Source: Hoeflea sp. 108 (GTDB lineage Bacteria; Pseudomonadota; Alphaproteobacteria; Rhizobiales; Rhizobiaceae). Taken from it: 64,000 bases of DNA. The stretch spans positions 2,110,839 to 2,174,838 of the forward strand of contig NZ_KB890024.1 of the NCBI RefSeq assembly GCF_000372965.1, in the 5' to 3' direction. The notes under the pieces are model-generated. The model was not told where the DNA came from and did no database searches. It saw only the letters and a program-made list of their open reading frames with translations. Both the position numbers and the translations under genes were made by a program. Below are positions 42,156-50,764 of the stretch, piece after piece. Within the stretch, counting starts at the first letter, position 1. Each line of letters begins with the position of its first letter.

Positions 42156-42172
42156 GCTCAGTCATTCTGAGC
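42156..42172. promoter_or_regulatory. Inverted repeat GCTCAG-N5-CTGAGC
   Basis: GCTCAG (42156-42161) and CTGAGC (42167-42172) form a perfect six-base repeat around TCATT. It could be a further operator or part of the glutaminase leader. Confidence 0.4.
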
Positions 42173-42395
42173 GATCGCTAATATCTGTGTCTCAAAGATG
42201 CTTGTTGAAGTTGCTCCGAACAACTCTGGGTAAGCGTTTGGCCCTGTCGCAGTCGACTTCTGGATCATTCACCGGAAATGCCTGGCGGCGGCGTGAGCCA
42301 GACCAATATGAACTGGCGTGCAGGTGGCGGGCACCGCTCGACTTCATGTAGAACGGGCGACCGGTTCGATTCCGGCCGAAGAGCCAGCGGATGCC

Positions 42396-43328
42396 ATGCC
42401 CAGCGTGAAAGACGTCATCAACGAGATCGTCGCCGAGATGACCGGCTACAGTGAGCGCGGCGCGGTTGCGTCCTACATTCCCGAGCTCGGCAAGATCGAC
42501 CCGGCCAAGTTCGGCATAGCGGTCGTCATGAATGACGGCGAGGTGGCGACGGCGGGCGATGCTGAAGAACCGTTCTCGATCCAGAGCATCTCCAAGGTGT
42601 TCACATTGGCCCTCGCGCTCGGGCGGGTGGGCGACCAATTGTGGAATCGCGTCGGCCGCGAGCCGTCGGGCTCGGCCTTCAATTCCATCGTCCAGCTCGA
42701 ACTCGAGCACGGCATCCCGCGCAATCCGTTCATCAATGCCGGCGCCATCGTCATCTCGGACGTGTTGTTGTCGGGACATCAGCCGCGCGAGGCCATCGGC
42801 GAGGTGCTGAGCTTCATGCGCACCGTCGCTGACGACGATTCCGTCCTCATCGACCGCGATGTCGCCAACTCCGAGCGCGCCACCGGCTTCCGAAATTTCG
42901 CGCTGGCCAATTACCTCAAGGGTTTCGGCAATCTCAATCATGCGCCGGAGCTGACGCTCGGGGTCTATTTCCATCACTGCGCAGTCGCCATGAGCTGCCT
43001 GCAACTGGCGAATGCCGGACGCTTCCTCGCCAACGCCGGTCGAATAGAATCGTTGGGCCATACGGTGGTGTCGGCCGAGCGGGCGCGCCGCATCAATGCG
43101 CTGATGCTGACCTGCGGCCACTATGACGGCTCGGGAGAATTTGCCTTCCGCGTCGGCATTCCTGGCAAGAGCGGCGTCGGCGGCGGCATCCTGGCCGTCG
43201 TGCCGGGAATCGCCTCGATCGCCGTCTGGTCGCCGGGCCTGAACGAGCGCGGCAATTCTCAGCTTGGCTCGATCGCGCTGGAAAAGCTCACCAAGCGCAT
43301 GAACTGGTCGATCTTCGCCGCGCGCTGA
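42396..43328 (+). CDS. glsA: Glutaminase
   Basis: Serine-dependent glutaminase of 310 residues that hydrolyses glutamine to glutamate and ammonia. The beta-lactamase-like fold shows the catalytic S-x-x-K as S64-I-S-K67 in SIQSISKVFTLALALG, NPFINAGAIVISDVLL, FRNFALANYLKGFGN, the tyrosine region VYFHHCAVAMSC and GIPGKSGVGGGILAV. The start at 42396 (MPSVKDVINEIVAEMT) is the usual GlsA beginning; a longer frame to 42318 adds an unlikely N-terminus, and the ribosome site is weak. It is divergent from the M20 amidohydrolase and shares its palindrome-rich upstream region. Confidence 0.94.
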   Translation: MPSVKDVINEIVAEMTGYSERGAVASYIPELGKIDPAKFGIAVVMNDGEVATAGDAEEPFSIQSISKVFTLALALGRVGDQLWNRVGREPSGSAFNSIVQLELEHGIPRNPFINAGAIVISDVLLSGHQPREAIGEVLSFMRTVADDDSVLIDRDVANSERATGFRNFALANYLKGFGNLNHAPELTLGVYFHHCAVAMSCLQLANAGRFLANAGRIESLGHTVVSAERARRINALMLTCGHYDGSGEFAFRVGIPGKSGVGGGILAVVPGIASIAVWSPGLNERGNSQLGSIALEKLTKRMNWSIFAAR

Positions 43329-43780
43329 AGGGCAGGACCGGCGGACATTCAGGTGCTGCGGACGGCAATCGGTGGCATCTTTACGCCCTCGCAGTGCAAT
43401 TGCTCGGTACAGGACTCGAATCGTCGACGGTCGCCGAATCTCATGTTTCTGTGTGCAGGACACGCCTCATTCGTCTTCTGCGGCTTACAGAGGCCGCAGG
43501 CCGAAACACGCGGGCGCTTTCGCTTGTGATGCATTTCCGTCTCCGACGGCAGTTGGTGCGCCCCAATGGCGCACGTGTATCTGTCGGGAGTGGGACGAGG
43601 GCGATGTCATGCGGGCAGAATCGACCTGAATTCGGCAAAGAGAAAGGCCGCGCTGCCATGGTGAATTGGCCAGCTACCGGATCAGCCTGGAACCACAGGT
43701 ATACAAGGTAAATAGGAGCAAGGCCGCTTGATCGCGCGCTGAACGCTAAGCCAACAATCCTGTATGTGTGATTGCAATGA
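43329..43780. other. Intergenic region after glutaminase
   Basis: About 450 bases with no convincing gene. Short open frames on both strands have no recognisable content or ribosome site. A perfect seven-base hairpin GTGCGCC-N5-GGCGCAC lies at 43556-43574 without a T run. I see nothing else. Confidence 0.5.
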
Positions 43781-43855
43781 TGGCTCCCCGGGCCGGATTC
43801 GAACCAGCGACCAACCGGTTAACAGCCGGTTGCTCTACCACTGAGCTACCGGGGA
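43781..43855 (-). tRNA. tRNA-Asn (anticodon GTT)
   Basis: On the minus strand the gene begins TCCCCGGTAGCTCAGTGGTA and ends GGGGAGCCA with CCA encoded. The acceptor stem TCCCCGG pairs with CCGGGGA, and the D arm (GCTCAGTGGTAGAGC) and T arm (GCTGG-TTCGAAT-CCGGC) are complete. The anticodon loop CTGTTAA holds GTT at 43821-43823. The length is 75 bases including CCA. It reads asparagine codons. Confidence 0.97.
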
Positions 43856-43882
43856 ACAGCGCTCTGGTGTGAACGAGGCGGC

Positions 43883-43911
43883 GTATAGCAACGGCTTTCC
43901 GATTTGCAAAG
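43883..43911 (-). promoter_or_regulatory. Promoter of tRNA-Asn
   Basis: On the minus strand CTTTGC (43911-43906) and CTATAC (43888-43883) are separated by exactly 17 bases, matching the alphaproteobacterial housekeeping promoter form. The -10 box ends 27 bases before the tRNA start. Confidence 0.6.
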
Positions 43912-44054
43912 CGGTAATCTCGAATTTTTTCGAAGTTTTTCACCGCAACGTTTCTGGTAATTGCCGCCCATGGCGCTCATATGACGGCTTCGCAAGGGAT
44001 TGCGGCCCGGTCGCTGCGACATTCGGGCACGGCCGTCGAGCGCATGCAGGGACG

Positions 44055-44318
44055 ATGAAAAGCTACAGACCTACTCAGCCGCCCACCCGCAAGATCACGA
44101 TCCTCGGTCGCGAGTTTTCGATGCCACGGTCGCGCGGCGTCCGGATCGGCCTGGGCGTGGCGCTGTGTATCCTTGGCCTGTTCGGCTTCCTGCCGGTGCT
44201 GGGCTTCTGGATGATTCCGCTCGGCCTGCTGATTCTGTCGCACGAGTTCCATGTCGTGCGCCGCGTTCGCCGCAAGCTGATCGTGTGGTGGGAACGCCGC
44301 AAGCGGCCGACGACCTGA
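44055..44318 (+). CDS. Small hypothetical membrane protein
   Basis: Predicted protein of 87 residues. I chose the ATG at 44055 (MKSYRPTQPPTRKITILGRE) with CAGGGACG upstream; the frame extends left into the tRNA-Asn promoter and cannot be coding there. A basic N-terminus is followed by a hydrophobic hairpin of about 30 residues (IGLGVALCILGLFGFLPVLG, then FWMIPLGLLILS) and a strongly basic tail (VVRRVRRKLIVWWERRKRP). It looks like a small inner-membrane protein with two short helices. I do not recognise a family with certainty. Confidence 0.72.
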   Translation: MKSYRPTQPPTRKITILGREFSMPRSRGVRIGLGVALCILGLFGFLPVLGFWMIPLGLLILSHEFHVVRRVRRKLIVWWERRKRPTT

Positions 44319-44414
44319 CATCAGGCAGGACGGATCGCGGAAGGCAGAGCGGCGTCGCATGGGAGATGGTGCCCTACGCGCCTGTCCAAAACCGGCGAGA
44401 AAAAGTCTTGCCCG

Positions 44415-44443
44415 CTTGACGGCGGAATCCTGGCAACCTATTG
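44415..44443 (+). promoter_or_regulatory. Promoter of tRNA-Cys
   Basis: CTTGAC (44415-44420) and CTATTG (44438-44443) are separated by 17 bases, a near-consensus alphaproteobacterial promoter. Transcription would start about 20 bases before the tRNA. Confidence 0.7.
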
Positions 44444-44470
44444 GAGCCGTGTAGACGCCTGAAGCGGCGA

Positions 44471-44544
44471 GGCCTCGTGGCGGAGTGGTTACGCAGAGGA
44501 CTGCAAATCCTTGCACCCCGGTTCGATTCCGGGCGAGGCCTCCA
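44471..44544 (+). tRNA. tRNA-Cys (anticodon GCA)
   Basis: The gene begins GGCCTCGTGGCGGAGTGGTT and ends CGAGGCCTCCA with CCA encoded. The acceptor stem GGCCTCG pairs with CGAGGCC, and the T arm CCCGG-TTCGATT-CCGGG is complete. The anticodon loop CTGCAAA holds GCA at 44503-44505. The length is 74 bases including CCA. Confidence 0.97.
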
Positions 44545-44627
44545 GCTTCCTCGGCAACCGCCGCCGGGAAGACGTTCGGGTGTAAAAGTACTTGCGCACT
44601 ACGCGCCGAAGGCGGGCCAGTTACAAT

Positions 44628-45302
44628 ATGAACGCTGATTTTTCCGAACGTCGCGTGAAGATGGTGGACGGCCAGGTCCGCACCACCGATGTGACCGATG
44701 CCGCCATCCTCTCCGCGATGCTTTCGGTGCCGCGCGAGGCATTCGTCGACAACGGCCAGCGCGAGCTTGCCTATATCGACGAAGACCTGCGTTACGCATC
44801 GACCGCCGACGGGGACCAGCCGCGCTACCTGATGGAGCCGTCGCCTTTCGCCAAGCTCTTGCAGCTTGCCGAAGTCGCCGCGAGCGACGTCGTCCTCGAT
44901 GTCGGCTGCGGCACGGGCTACTCGGCTGCCGTGCTGTCGAAGCTTGCCGGTTCCGTGATCGCGCTCGAATCCGATGCTGCCTTGGCAGCGAAGGCAACCG
45001 AGACGCTGTCCTCGCTCGGCTACGACAATGTCGTGGTCGTCAGCGGCGCGCTTCCCGCGGGTTATGCTTCCGAGGCGCCCTACGACGTCATTTTCGTCGG
45101 CGGCAGCGCCGAACAGGTGCCGGATGCACTGCTCGCCCAGCTCAAGGAAGAGGGGCGTCTGGTGGTCGTGGAAGGGCATGGCAATGCCGGCGTGGCCCGC
45201 GTTTTCCTGAAATCAGGCGGTGCCGTGACCTCGCGAAATGCCTTTAATGCGGCAGTTAAGCCACTACCCGGCTTCAATCGCACACGCGAATTTGAGTTCT
45301 AA
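44628..45302 (+). CDS. pcm: Protein-L-isoaspartate O-methyltransferase family protein
   Basis: SAM-dependent methyltransferase of 224 residues. The start at 44628 (MNADFSERRVKMVDGQVRTT) fits the family; an upstream frame to 44592 adds basic residues only. The Pcm pattern is present: VPREAFVDNGQRELAYIDED, the segment QPRYLMEPSPFAKLLQLAEV, the SAM-binding motif VLDVGCGTGYSAAVLSKLAG, acidic residue in ALESDAAL, and APYDVIFVGGSAEQVPDALL. Family members repair isoaspartyl residues; this alphaproteobacterial type replaces the usual ISxP segment, so the exact substrate is less certain. The neighbouring order pcm, tolC, popZ, valS is common in Rhizobiales. Confidence 0.86.
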   Translation: MNADFSERRVKMVDGQVRTTDVTDAAILSAMLSVPREAFVDNGQRELAYIDEDLRYASTADGDQPRYLMEPSPFAKLLQLAEVAASDVVLDVGCGTGYSAAVLSKLAGSVIALESDAALAAKATETLSSLGYDNVVVVSGALPAGYASEAPYDVIFVGGSAEQVPDALLAQLKEEGRLVVVEGHGNAGVARVFLKSGGAVTSRNAFNAAVKPLPGFNRTREFEF

Positions 45303-45467
45303 GCGCCTTTTTCTTGCAGCGCACCCTTCGTCATGATGATCTAAGCACCGGACGATTGCGACTGATTCTGGACGGAACCGGTTTGGAATCAGCGCCTTGG
45401 GCCGGATACCGGCGAGGGGCATTTCAGCTGCCTTCGGGCAGCGCGCCGCAGAATGAATGAGGGACGC

Positions 45468-46847
45468 GTGGTTTCGTTTTTCCGAAAGAGCTTGTTTGCC
45501 GTAGCCTTGGTTTCCGCCACGGCGCTGTCGCCGTTGTCGGCTTCGGCAGAAACGATCCTCGGCGCCTTGGCCAAGGCTTACGAGAACAACTCGCAGCTCA
45601 ACTCGGCCCGCGCCGGTGCGCGCGTCACCGACGAAGGCGTGGCGATTGCCAAGTCCGGCTGGCGCCCCACGATCGCCGGCAATGCCGGCGTTGACTATTC
45701 CGCCACCCGCAGGGCCGGTTCGACGACGAACCTGAGCTCTGCTTCTTTCGGTGTGACGATCAACCAGACGCTGTTCGACGGTTTCCAGACCAAGAACAAC
45801 GTGGCCGCGGCCGAGGCCAATGTGCGCGCCTCCTTTGAAAGCCTGCGCAACACCGAGCAGAACATCCTGTTCACCGCTGCCCAGGCCTATATGAACGTCA
45901 TTCATGATCGCCAGGTCGCCGCTCTCACCGAGCGCAATCTGCAGTTCCTGACCGAGCAGGCGCGCGCTGCGCGCTCGCGCTTCGATGTCGGTGAAGGTAC
46001 GCGCACCGACGTGGCGCAGGCAGATGCCTCGCGCTCCGCTGCGGTGGCCCAGCTCAGTGCCGCCCGTGCGCAGGCACTTTCCAGTGCTGCCATCTATCGC
46101 CAGATCGTCGGCGACGAACCCAAGAGCCTGAAGTCGGCGTCGCCGCTGGGCAAGCTCCTGCCGAAGAACCTGGATGGAGCGCTGGGGGTTGCCCAGGGGC
46201 AGCATCCGGCAATCCTGGCCACGCAGCATCTGGTCGATGCTGCCGGCTTCTCGGTCAAGTCGGCCGAAGGCGCGCTGCTGCCGCAGCTATCGGCTTCTGC
46301 TGGCATTTCCCAGGCCTATCGCAACACGTCGCCTGACGCTGCCGCTGACGGCAATTCAACCTCCGCCAGCATTGGCGCGACCCTGACCGTGCCGATCTAT
46401 TCCGGCGGCCGCACCCCGGCCATCGTTCGCCAGAATAAAGAATCGCTCGGCCAGGCGCGTATCCAGGTCGACGTCAGCCGCGACCAGGTTCGTGCGGCCG
46501 TGGTTGCTGCCTGGACGCAGTATCAGGCAGCCGGCGAGGGTGTTTCGGCCAACCGCGCCATGGTGGCTGCCGCGCAGCTCGCACTGAATGGCGTCATCGA
46601 GGAGCGCAATGTCGGCCAGCGTACGACGCTGGACGTGCTGAATGCCCAGGCCGACGTCATCACGGCGCAGATCAATCTCGCTTCGTCGGAGCGCGACGTC
46701 GTTGTGGCAAGCTATGGCATCCTGCAGGCAACCGGTGCCCTGTCTGTCGACAGGCTCGGCCTCAAGGTCGTAAAGTACAATCCTGAAGAGCACTACAATG
46801 CCGTCAAGGACAAGTGGACCGGCCTGAGGACGCCAGACGGTCGCTGA
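45468..46847 (+). CDS. tolC: TolC family outer-membrane channel protein
   Basis: Outer-membrane exit duct for type I secretion and drug efflux. I chose the GTG at 45468 (VVSFFRKSLFAVALVSATAL) because GAGGGACGC forms a well-spaced ribosome site; an ATG at 45453 lies upstream without one. A signal peptide ends at SASAET. The mature protein of about 430 residues has the two-fold TolC repeat: ALAKAYENNSQLNSARAGAR with NQTLFDGFQTKNNV, then AILATQHLVDAAGFSVKSAE with VPIYSGGRTPAIVRQNKESL, and long helical coiled coils between. The partner pump genes are not adjacent. A fifteen-base terminator stem follows. Confidence 0.92.
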   Translation: MVSFFRKSLFAVALVSATALSPLSASAETILGALAKAYENNSQLNSARAGARVTDEGVAIAKSGWRPTIAGNAGVDYSATRRAGSTTNLSSASFGVTINQTLFDGFQTKNNVAAAEANVRASFESLRNTEQNILFTAAQAYMNVIHDRQVAALTERNLQFLTEQARAARSRFDVGEGTRTDVAQADASRSAAVAQLSAARAQALSSAAIYRQIVGDEPKSLKSASPLGKLLPKNLDGALGVAQGQHPAILATQHLVDAAGFSVKSAEGALLPQLSASAGISQAYRNTSPDAAADGNSTSASIGATLTVPIYSGGRTPAIVRQNKESLGQARIQVDVSRDQVRAAVVAAWTQYQAAGEGVSANRAMVAAAQLALNGVIEERNVGQRTTLDVLNAQADVITAQINLASSERDVVVASYGILQATGALSVDRLGLKVVKYNPEEHYNAVKDKWTGLRTPDGR

Positions 46848-46867
46848 TTCCACCGCATCACGATTTG

Positions 46868-46901
46868 AACGGGCGTCCGCTCTTCCGAGCGGGCGCCCGT
46901 T
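46868..46901 (+). terminator. Terminator of tolC
   Basis: AACGGGCGTCCGCTC pairs with GAGCGGGCGCCCGTT around TTCC, fifteen base pairs with one G-U, 20 bases past the stop. GTCATTTGG follows, so the U tract is weak but the stem is very stable. Confidence 0.75.
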
Positions 46902-47059
46902 GTCATTTGGCGGTCAAATTCATGTATCTGTTGAAATCGCCGGAGCCTCCCGATTGGGGATTCTCTCCGGGGAATCAGTAGGCTACGCTGAAAGCCTGAT
47001 TCGAAGCCCGTGATTGTGGGCGGGTTTTGTGTACTGTCACAAAGGCGGCGGATGTGACG

Positions 47060-47788
47060 ATGGCCCAGGCAAACAGCGTTCAGCGCGAACCCTCGATGGA
47101 AGAGATACTCGCTTCCATCCGCAGGATTATCGAGGACAACGACACCGGGCGACGCCCCGCAGTCGATTTTGGCCAGGTCCGTCCGGAGCCCGAAGACGAT
47201 CGGGCCGAGCGCAACGTCATCGAGGTCGAAGCCTTCAGGGCCGAGTTGCAGACAGCCAAGGCAGCGCCGCTGGAAGCCAAGCCTGAGGCCGCACCGGTGA
47301 AATTCGAGCATGTCGAGCGCGAAGAGGTTGTCGTCCCGGCCTGGCCGACGATCGAGCCGCGGAAGCCTGTCGCCATCGAGCCTGCCGCGCCTGTGGCCGA
47401 GGCCATTGCTACGGCTCGGCCAATCACTACGGCCACCTGGACGCCGTCTTCGACTGCCGCTGTCGAGGACATGGAGCGTCTTGCTGGTCCGGCTTCGGTC
47501 GTCTCTGAGCCAGCTCCGGTGCTGCAGCCCGCTGTCGATGCCTCTGTCCAGGAGGAAGTATCCTCGGCTCGGCCGGCGATCATCTCTGAGCAGGCTGGCA
47601 AGCAGGTGTCTGCTGCCTTTGGCGAGCTCAACGAGGCTTACGCCGCGCGCAGCCGCAAGTCCTTTGACGATATTGCTGCCGAGATGATGCGGCCGATGCT
47701 GCAGGACTGGCTCGACAACAACCTGCCGACGCTGGTCGAGCGTCTGGTACGCGAAGAGATCGAGCGTATCGCCCGCGGCTCACAGTAA
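47060..47788 (+). CDS. popZ: PopZ-type polar organizing protein (DUF2497)
   Basis: Cell-pole scaffold protein of 242 residues. The start at 47060 (MAQANSVQREPSMEEILASI) gives the conserved PopZ N-terminal helix, PSMEEILASIRRIIEDN. A long acidic, proline- and alanine-rich disordered linker covers about 40-175 (EPAAPVAEAIATARPITTAT). The C-terminal oligomerisation helices carry SRKSFDDIAAEMMRPMLQDW and DNNLPTLVERLVREEIERIA. In Caulobacter and Agrobacterium PopZ anchors the chromosome origin and polarity factors. The name rests on domain layout and on the location between tolC and valS, which is conserved in this order. Confidence 0.88.
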   Translation: MAQANSVQREPSMEEILASIRRIIEDNDTGRRPAVDFGQVRPEPEDDRAERNVIEVEAFRAELQTAKAAPLEAKPEAAPVKFEHVEREEVVVPAWPTIEPRKPVAIEPAAPVAEAIATARPITTATWTPSSTAAVEDMERLAGPASVVSEPAPVLQPAVDASVQEEVSSARPAIISEQAGKQVSAAFGELNEAYAARSRKSFDDIAAEMMRPMLQDWLDNNLPTLVERLVREEIERIARGSQ

Positions 47789-47812
47789 ATTCTACCCAGA
47801 TTGGTTGGAACG

Positions 47813-47834
47813 CGCCGCCTACGGGCGGCGTTTT
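47813..47834 (+). terminator. Rho-independent terminator of popZ
   Basis: CGCCGCC (47813-47819) pairs with GGCGGCG (47824-47830) around TACG, followed by TTTTCGTTTC. It lies 25 bases past the popZ stop. Confidence 0.85.
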
Positions 47835-47935
47835 CGTTTCGGCCCCGGTCGCCGCACTGGCGATGCTGTTGACTCGATCCCACCCATCCGATTTACACCG
47901 GACCAGAAAATCCGGACCGAACGGAACAAATTCCG

Positions 47936-50719
47936 ATGCTTGAGAAGACTTACGACGCCAAATCAGTCGAACCGAAGATCGCCAAGACGTGGGAAGAGGC
48001 CGATGCCTTCAAGGCTGGCGCCGGCGCGCCTGAGGGTGCCGAGCCGTTCACCATCGTGATCCCGCCGCCCAACGTTACCGGCTCGCTCCATATGGGCCAC
48101 GCGCTCAACAACACGCTGCAGGACATCCTCGTGCGCTTCGAGCGCATGCGCGGCAAGAATGTGTTGTGGCAGCCGGGCATGGACCATGCAGGTATCGCCA
48201 CCCAGATGGTCGTCGAACGCAAGCTGATGGAAAAACAGGTCCATCGCCGCGACCTGACGCGCGAACAGTTCGTCGAAAAGGTCTGGGAGTGGAAAGACGA
48301 GTCCGGCGGCATGATCTTCAACCAGCTGAAGCGGCTGGGTGCCTCCTGCGACTGGTCGCGTGAACGCTTCACCATGGATGAAGGTCTTTCGAAGGCCGTC
48401 ATCGAAGTCTTCGTCACGCTGCACCAGCAGGGCCTGATCTACAAGGACAAGCGCCTTGTGAACTGGGACCCCAAGCTTTTGACCGCGATCTCCGATCTCG
48501 AAGTCGAGCAGCACGAGGTCAACGGCAACCTTTGGCACTTCCGCTATCCGGTCGAAGGCGAGGTCTACGATCCCGAGAACCCGGCCACCTACATCACGGT
48601 TGCGACCACGCGGCCCGAGACGATGCTTGGCGATACCGCCGTTGCCGTCCATCCCGACGACACGCGTTATGCGACTCTGGTCGGCAAGAACGTCGTGCTG
48701 CCTATCGTCGGCCGCAAGATTCCAATCGTCGCCGATGAATATTCCGATCCGGAAAAGGGTTCGGGCGCGGTCAAGATCACGCCGGCGCACGACTTCAACG
48801 ATTTCGAGGTCGGCAAGCGCCACAACCTGCCGCAGATCAGCATTCTCACCGTCGAGGCGAGCATCAACATCGTCGACAATGACGAGTTCCTCGAGGGCGT
48901 CGAGCGCACCGAGATGCGAGAGCGCGTCTGGGCGCAGCTGCAGGGCCTCGACCGTTTTGCCGCGCGCAAGCTCGTTGTCCAGATCATGGAAGAGGGCGGT
49001 TTCCTCGACAAGATCGAGCCGCACAAGCACATGGTGCCGCATGGCGACCGAGGCGGCGTCCCGATCGAGCCGTTCCTGACCGACCAGTGGTATGTCAATG
49101 CCGCCGAGCTCGCCAAACCGGCGATCAAAAGCGTGCGCGAGGGCCGCACCAACTTCGTGCCCAAGAACTGGGAAAAGACCTATTTCGACTGGATGGAGAA
49201 CATCCAGCCCTGGTGCGTGTCGCGCCAGCTGTGGTGGGGACATCAGATCCCGGCCTGGTATGGCCCGGACGGCCAGGTCTTTGTCGCGCGCACCGAAGAA
49301 GAGGCGCTGGATGCAGCCGTCCAGCACTATCTGGCGCTCGAAGGCCCGTGGAAGGCCTGGGTCGAGGAACAGCTCGAGAATTTCGAGCCGGGCAAGATTC
49401 TGACCCGCGACGAGGACGTGCTCGACACCTGGTTCTCGTCGGCGCTTTGGCCGTTCTCGACGCTTGGCTGGCCCGACAAGACGCCGGAGCTCGACACCTA
49501 TTACCAGACCGACGTGCTGGTGACCGGCTTCGACATCATCTTCTTCTGGGTTGCCCGCATGATGATGATGGGCCTGCACTTCATGGAGGAGGAGCCGTTC
49601 CACACGGTCTACGTCCATGCGCTGGTTCGCGACAAGAACGGCCAGAAGATGTCGAAGTCCAAGGGCAACGTCATCGACCCGCTGGAGCTGATCGACGAGT
49701 ACGGTGCCGACGCGCTGCGCTTCACGCTTGCCATCATGGCGGCGCAGGGGCGCGATGTGAAGCTCGATCCGGCGCGCATCGCCGGCTACCGCAACTTCGG
49801 TACAAAGCTGTGGAACGCCACGCGATTTGCCGAGATGAACGGTGTCGCGCGCGATGACGCGTTCTGGCTCAACGACGCCAAGCTGACTGTCAACCGCTGG
49901 ATCCTGACGGAACTCACACGGGCTTCGCGCGAGATCACCGATGCGATCACTGCTTATCGTTTCAACGAGGCGGCAGGCAGCGCCTACCGGTTCGTCTGGA
50001 ACACCTTCTGCGACTGGTATCTCGAGTTGCTCAAGCCGATCTTCATGGGCGAGGACGAAGCCGCCAAGGCCGAGACCCAGGCCGTGGCCGCCTTCGTGCT
50101 CGACGAGATCTACAAGCTGCTGCACCCGATGATGCCGTTCATGACGGAAGAGCTGTGGGCGCATACGGCGGGCGAGGGCAAGGAGCGGTCGTCGCTGCTG
50201 TGCCATGCTGCCTGGCCGGCGCCCGATTTCGAAGATGCGGCGGCTGCAGCCGAGATCAACTGGCTGGTCGATCTCGTCTCGGGCATCCGCTCGGTCCGTT
50301 CCGAGATGAACGTGCCGCCGGCCGCGATCGCACCGCTGGTCTTCGTCGGCGCCAACGACGTGACGCTGGAGCGCCTCAAGCGCCACCAGTCGGCGATTGC
50401 CCGTCTGGCCCGGGTCGGTGACATTACCCATGCGCCTGCGGCCCCCAAGGGCTCGGCACAGATCGTTGCCGGCGAAGCGACCGCCTGCCTGCCGCTGGGC
50501 AGCCTGATCGACCTCTCTGCCGAGGCTGCACGTCTGCAAAAGGAACTGGCGAAGACGACCGAAGAAATCGCCCGTCTGCACAAGAAGCTGTCGAACGAGA
50601 AGTTCGTGGCGTCGGCCCCGGAAGAGATCGTAGCGGCCGAGCGCGAGAAGCTGGAAGAATATCGCCTTGCCCAGCAGAAACTCGACACCGCGCTCGCCCG
50701 CGTGCGCGAAGCCGGCTGA
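47936..50719 (+). CDS. valS: Valyl-tRNA synthetase
   Basis: Class I aminoacyl-tRNA synthetase of 927 residues. The HIGH motif reads HMGH in NVTGSLHMGHALNNTLQDIL, and the KMSKS motif is intact in GQKMSKSKGNVIDPLELIDE. The editing (CP1) domain lies at about 190-360 with TTRPETMLGDTAVAVHPDD. The anticodon-binding helical domain follows (RFNEAAGSAYRFVWNTFCDW), and a C-terminal coiled coil of about 60 residues (EAARLQKELAKTTEEIARLH) is the tRNA-binding arm typical of ValRS. An upstream TTGACT-N17-TTTACA at about 47869 may be its promoter. A terminator hairpin follows 17 bases past the stop. Confidence 0.98.
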   Translation: MLEKTYDAKSVEPKIAKTWEEADAFKAGAGAPEGAEPFTIVIPPPNVTGSLHMGHALNNTLQDILVRFERMRGKNVLWQPGMDHAGIATQMVVERKLMEKQVHRRDLTREQFVEKVWEWKDESGGMIFNQLKRLGASCDWSRERFTMDEGLSKAVIEVFVTLHQQGLIYKDKRLVNWDPKLLTAISDLEVEQHEVNGNLWHFRYPVEGEVYDPENPATYITVATTRPETMLGDTAVAVHPDDTRYATLVGKNVVLPIVGRKIPIVADEYSDPEKGSGAVKITPAHDFNDFEVGKRHNLPQISILTVEASINIVDNDEFLEGVERTEMRERVWAQLQGLDRFAARKLVVQIMEEGGFLDKIEPHKHMVPHGDRGGVPIEPFLTDQWYVNAAELAKPAIKSVREGRTNFVPKNWEKTYFDWMENIQPWCVSRQLWWGHQIPAWYGPDGQVFVARTEEEALDAAVQHYLALEGPWKAWVEEQLENFEPGKILTRDEDVLDTWFSSALWPFSTLGWPDKTPELDTYYQTDVLVTGFDIIFFWVARMMMMGLHFMEEEPFHTVYVHALVRDKNGQKMSKSKGNVIDPLELIDEYGADALRFTLAIMAAQGRDVKLDPARIAGYRNFGTKLWNATRFAEMNGVARDDAFWLNDAKLTVNRWILTELTRASREITDAITAYRFNEAAGSAYRFVWNTFCDWYLELLKPIFMGEDEAAKAETQAVAAFVLDEIYKLLHPMMPFMTEELWAHTAGEGKERSSLLCHAAWPAPDFEDAAAAAEINWLVDLVSGIRSVRSEMNVPPAAIAPLVFVGANDVTLERLKRHQSAIARLARVGDITHAPAAPKGSAQIVAGEATACLPLGSLIDLSAEAARLQKELAKTTEEIARLHKKLSNEKFVASAPEEIVAAEREKLEEYRLAQQKLDTALARVREAG

Positions 50720-50735
50720 CCGGATTACAGCAAAA

Positions 50736-50764
50736 CCCTGCCGCGGAATGACGCTGCGGCAGGG
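50736..50764 (+). terminator. Terminator of valS
   Basis: CCCTGCCGC (50736-50744) pairs with GCGGCAGGG (50756-50764) around an eleven-base loop, followed by GTTGGTTTTGC. Confidence 0.75.

Larger units (their letters stand above)
41990..42395. other. Regulatory-looking intergenic region between the M20 amidohydrolase and glutaminase genes
   Basis: The region of about 400 bases separates divergent genes and contains no supported gene. It holds four inverted repeats within 120 bases (42054-42172), listed separately, and lower GC than either neighbour between 42090 and 42200. The promoters of both genes probably lie here. Confidence 0.7.

Noticed and set aside
42363..42376. GGTTCGATTCCGGC near the glutaminase start, resembling a tRNA T arm
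   Set aside because: Only the loop and a four-base stem are present, with no acceptor stem or anticodon arm upstream, and the downstream CCA is one base out of register.
43394..43711. 105-codon open frame after glutaminase
   Set aside because: No ribosome site, no recognisable content, and a similar-sized frame runs on the opposite strand.
47963..50581. 872-codon open frame on the minus strand opposite valS
   Set aside because: It mirrors the valS frame exactly, has no recognisable domain and arises because GC-rich third positions remove stop codons on the opposite strand.
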